64,000 nt of DNA from NCBI GenBank assembly GCA_963682055.1, contig OY821750.1:1242501-1306500 (forward strand), given 5' to 3'. Positions 60,764 through 64,000 of this stretch are shown here, one piece after another (within the stretch, counting starts at the first letter, position 1; each line of letters opens with the position of its first letter). The position numbers were made by a program, and so were the translations under genes. Below the pieces are notes generated by a model. It was not told where the DNA came from. It worked only from the letters and a program-made list of their open reading frames with translations, and searched no databases. Origin of the DNA: Primula veris. Its lineage: Eukaryota > Streptophyta > Magnoliopsida > Ericales > Primulaceae.

Positions 60764-63438
60764 ATGTTATCTTATTTCCACTACATCACCTTTTGGCTCA
60801 CAACATCAGCCCTCATTTGCATTTCGGTCATCGTCCTTCGCAAAAAGCACACATTACGGTTGCCTCCGGGCCCAAAACCATGGCCTATTATCGGAAACAT
60901 CAACCTCTTAGGCCCGCTTGTCCACCGCTCCCTTCACAACCTTTCTCAGCAGTACGGGCCGCTCATGTATATCCGTCTTGGCTCAAAGGGGGCCATAGTA
61001 GGGTCTTCCGACAACATAGCCAAAATTATGCTAAGAACAATGGATGCCACCTTCGCCGGAAGGCCCAAGACAGCTGCAGGTAGGCAGAGAATGAAATAGG
61101 TGGGGACAGACGGGAGGGCAAAAAAGTTTTATGTATCTATGTATTTTGATTAAAATATGTAAAAGATAGTGTTTCAGTCCCTCGTGCTATGAAAAGAATA
61201 TCATGTACTCCCTCCGTTCCTATTTAATTGTGCACACGAAACTACGTACAATTTTGACCGGCCAATAACTTGTATCAAAATTGTCGGAATGAAAATTTTC
61301 AAAAGTTGATCATATAGTTCAAATGTTAAATTTTATGATTAGATTTTAAAAAAAATCATTTCGACAATTTTGATATAAGTTATAAGTCGGTCAAAATTGC
61401 ACGTAATTTCGTAATGGACAATTAAATGGAAACGGAGGGAGTACAATATTATCTCCTCCTGTTTGACATTGTGGATTTGCCTCTGCAGGTAAGTACACGA
61501 CATATAACTATTCGGATATGACGTGGTCACAATATGGGCCATACTTTATACAGTTGAAGAAGATATGTGTGGAGTTGTTGTTTAGTACAAAAAGGCTCGA
61601 GTCTTTTGAGTATATTCGAGTCGAAGAGATGAAGTCTTTGCTAAAGGGGTTGTATAAGTTGTCGGGTAAAGATGTTTTGCCAAAGGATCATTTGTCTACT
61701 TATAGCACGAACATTATTAGCAGGATGATGCTAGGAAAGAGGTATCTATACATTCATTTCGTTCGAAACCACTTCGATAAGTTCAAACAAACATTTAATA
61801 CTATAAATTAACTATGTATCTCATGTGACAGGTACGTACTTGGACGAATGTGAGAATTCAATAGTGACTCCGGATGAGTTCAGGAAGATGGTAGCTGAGT
61901 TGTTTTTGCTCAATGGAGTTTTTACCATTGGAGACTCTATACCTTGGTTGGGATTCTTGGATTTGGATGGATATGTTAAGAGAATGAAGGCTTGCGCGAA
62001 AAAGTTTGATGATTTTTTGGAGCATGTGTTGGACGAACATAACGCAGTCAGAAAAGCAGTAGCGGAAAATAATTTTGTACCCAATGATATGCTGGATGTC
62101 TTGTTGCAGCTCGCGGATGACCCTAATCTTGAGGTCAAGCTTAAAAGGGAAGGTGTCAAAGGTTTCACTCAGGTATATGTACAATGACAATAACATTTTG
62201 GATATTACATAAAACTCATATGGACATGGGAGTAGATAACTAGGAGCGGGATGGCAGGGGCTACAACCCTTCAATTTTTTTAAAAACTTTCATCTTAGTA
62301 TTATGAAAATAACGTTTTAGCCCCCTATGTTTTTTTTTTTGAAATTCAACCCCCCCAACCCCTACATGGCTACATCCTAGCTCCGCCACTGTATTAGGAG
62401 TGTATATATAGACATGCATTCTTTATGTGTGTTACATCCACTTCAGGACCTACTAGCGGGTGGTACAGAGAGTTCATCTTCAGTGGTAGAATGGGCGATT
62501 TCGGAACTATTGAAGAAGCCGGAAATCTTTGACAAGGCAACCGAAGAACTAGACCGGGTCATAGGAAGAGAAAGATGGGTCGATGAAAAGGACATTCCTA
62601 ATTTACCTTTCATTGGGGCAATTGTCAAAGAGACAATGCGACTACACCCAGTCGCCCCTTTGCTTGTCCCACGACAAACCAATGCCAATTGCCAAGTCGA
62701 TGGTTATGACATCCCCAAAGGTATGCCAAAATTGTGTGCTTCCAAATGAAACCGAGCCTAAAGTTTCTTACCTTTAGTTTCGACGTGATGTTAGCATTTT
62801 TGCAGTGTCAAGGATGGAACCAACAAACTTAAATGGAGGGACCGATATTCTATTTAATTTGTTCTATTGTATGAGTTGGCTCGCTATTTTTTACAGATTA
62901 TAATCAAAATACATACAATATTATTAATTTTTCGACAAATTTTATCAAAATAGGAGGGGCTGGAGCCCTTTTAGATTCTTTAATTCTTTTCACAGTGTAG
63001 CTCTCTTTGTCAGCTTTGAGACAAAATACTAATACTAATTTTGATTATCCTTGCGTACCCTTTTCTTTTCATTTTAAAGGAACTCAAGTCTTTGTTAATA
63101 TCTGGACGATCGGGCGAGACCCCAAGCTCTGGGTAAAACCGGATGAATTTTCCCCGGAAAGATTTATTGGAAATGCAATCGATTTGAAAGGGCAAAACTT
63201 CGAACTTTTACCATTTGGTTCAGGAAGAAGAATGTGCCCGGGGTATAGTCTTGGACTTAAAGTGATAGAGTCTAGCTTGGCTAATCTTTTGCACGGGTTC
63301 GACTGGAAACTACCGGAAAATATGAATAAAGAGGATTTGAACATGGAGGAGATATTTGGACTTTCGGCACCTAGGAAAGTACCACTTGTTACTGTGGCTC
63401 AGCCTCGACTTCCCCTTCACGTCTATGCTGTTCTCTGA
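60764..63438 (+). pseudogene. CYP92: CYP92-type cytochrome P450, nearly complete but frameshifted
   Basis: Five exons: 60764-61079, 61489-61741, 61832-62172, 62447-62720 and 63080-63438. The total of 1543 nt is not a multiple of three; without a 4-base excess it would be 512 residues, normal for the family. Present: an N-terminal membrane anchor, LPPGPKPWP hinge, I-helix AGGTESSS, ExxR (KETMR), PERF and the haem-Cys loop FGSGRRMCPG. CYP92 enzymes are ER-bound oxygenases of specialised metabolism; the substrate here is unknown. Defect: exon 3 starts GTACGTACTTGGAC where the frame needs GTACTTGGAC, so translation after LGKR would reach a stop within six codons. The C-helix motif, usually WRQAR, reads FIQLK, losing the Trp and Arg that contact the haem propionates. 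Intron 1 carries a Stowaway-like MITE. Start at 60764 is preferred; an in-frame ATG lies at 60707. Confidence 0.9.
61208..61441. mobile_element. Stowaway-like MITE, copy 4, in P450 intron 1
   Basis: CTCCCTCCGTTCCTATTTAA and inverted TTAAATGGAAACGGAGGGAG ends, flanked by TA on both sides (61206-61207, 61442-61443). The whole 234 bp folds back on itself. This is the best-preserved member of the family in the window and the only one inside a gene body. Confidence 0.93.
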
Positions 63439-64000
63439 TAATTATTAAGTTCCGTCTGTGTACTCGTCAATGACACTAATGAAAAGGACCCCATTTCGTT
63501 TTTTTTTATCAATCCAAAACACTCCGGATTGAAGAGGGGTTAGTCGGACCTCAACCTATATATAAATCATTTCATAATGTTTTTGCAATGAATGTAATGT
63601 TGTAATCGCATACTTAATTGTGTTGATTATGAAATAAGATGCTGCTATAATGCTTGGATTTGTCTCTGGCTAGGATAAGTCTTTTTTTAATAGTGAAAAT
63701 TAATTATATTTGCTCAGCAAAATTGGCTAGTTCTTTATCTTTAGCTAGGATATGTTTTTTTTTATAGTGGAAATTATTCTTCAAAGCCAGCGCCATGTTA
63801 TCCTTTCGTTTTCATGCTTTCATGCATTAAACAATGCTCCATCCAGCGTTCTAAAAGAGTAGATCGACTAGACGGAAATTAAGCGGAGCCTACAACTCTA
63901 ACATATTAGTCGGGGATTAAACAGATGAGGCAGTGAGTCGACCAATTTACATATGTTGCACCTTTTTAAAACATTGATCAGTACATCTATTAAACCCAAT
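63439..64000. other. 3' flank of the P450 gene
   Basis: AT-rich. The words GGCTAGGATAAGTC and AGCTAGGATATG near 63672 and 63744 form a small degenerate direct repeat. No further gene begins here. Confidence 0.5.

Noticed and set aside
1..64000. A biosynthetic gene cluster around chorismate synthase and the P450
   Set aside because: They are 44 kb apart with unrelated housekeeping genes between, and the P450 is frameshifted; no pathway link can be argued.
1..64000. CRISPR arrays, bacterial operons or organellar inserts
   Set aside because: Introns, plant families and MITEs show nuclear plant DNA; none of the repeats has CRISPR spacing and no plastid or mitochondrial gene was recognised.

Overview
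This is nuclear DNA from a flowering plant, most likely a eudicot. The genes have many GT-AG introns, the protein families are typical plant ones (ER protein disulfide isomerase, vacuolar ATPase, plastid chorismate synthase, LHCA1, CYP92-type P450, miR160), and the intergenic DNA is very AT-rich and full of small transposons. I cannot name the species.

Layout: (1) 50-1076 (+), the last four exons of an ER protein disulfide isomerase ending in an RDEL signal. (2) 2143-3095, a five-copy tandem repeat just upstream of a vacuolar H+-ATPase subunit G gene (coding 5220-6998, +). (3) 8339-16165 (-), a complete 13-exon plastid chorismate synthase gene, convergent with the V-ATPase gene, with a large repeat-filled first intron. 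(4) 16200-27900, gene-poor DNA with hAT-like, Stowaway-like and CACTA-like miniature elements and Helitron-like ends. (5) about 27923-28012 (-), a MIR160 precursor hairpin. (6) 28100-43900, more gene-free DNA with a TRIM-like mini LTR retrotransposon, a copia-type LTR, a CCCGACCC-rich hAT-like element and foldbacks. (7) 43933-45602 (-), a broken LHCA1 copy. (8) 45600-49560, MITEs plus a triplicated block carrying tRNA-like sequences. (9) 49571-58603 (+), a RING-H2 E3 ligase gene, apparently with a 5'UTR intron of about 6 kb. (10) 59550-60055, a long foldback. (11) 60764-63438 (+), a five-exon CYP92-type cytochrome P450 with a 4-base frameshifting duplication.

The genes are a normal eukaryotic mix and do not form one pathway or cluster. 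I found no new multi-gene system. The strongest non-routine observations are the intergenic MIR160 gene, the low-complexity CCGAA element family with hAT-like ends and 8-bp target duplications, the TRIM-like element, the nested perfect palindromes, the tandem array abutting the V-ATPase promoter, and two genes (LHCA1 copy and P450) each broken by duplication of a palindromic tetranucleotide (CTAG, GTAC).

Exon boundaries were worked out by hand from reading frame, GT/AG sites and remembered family sequence. No alignment or search was run.
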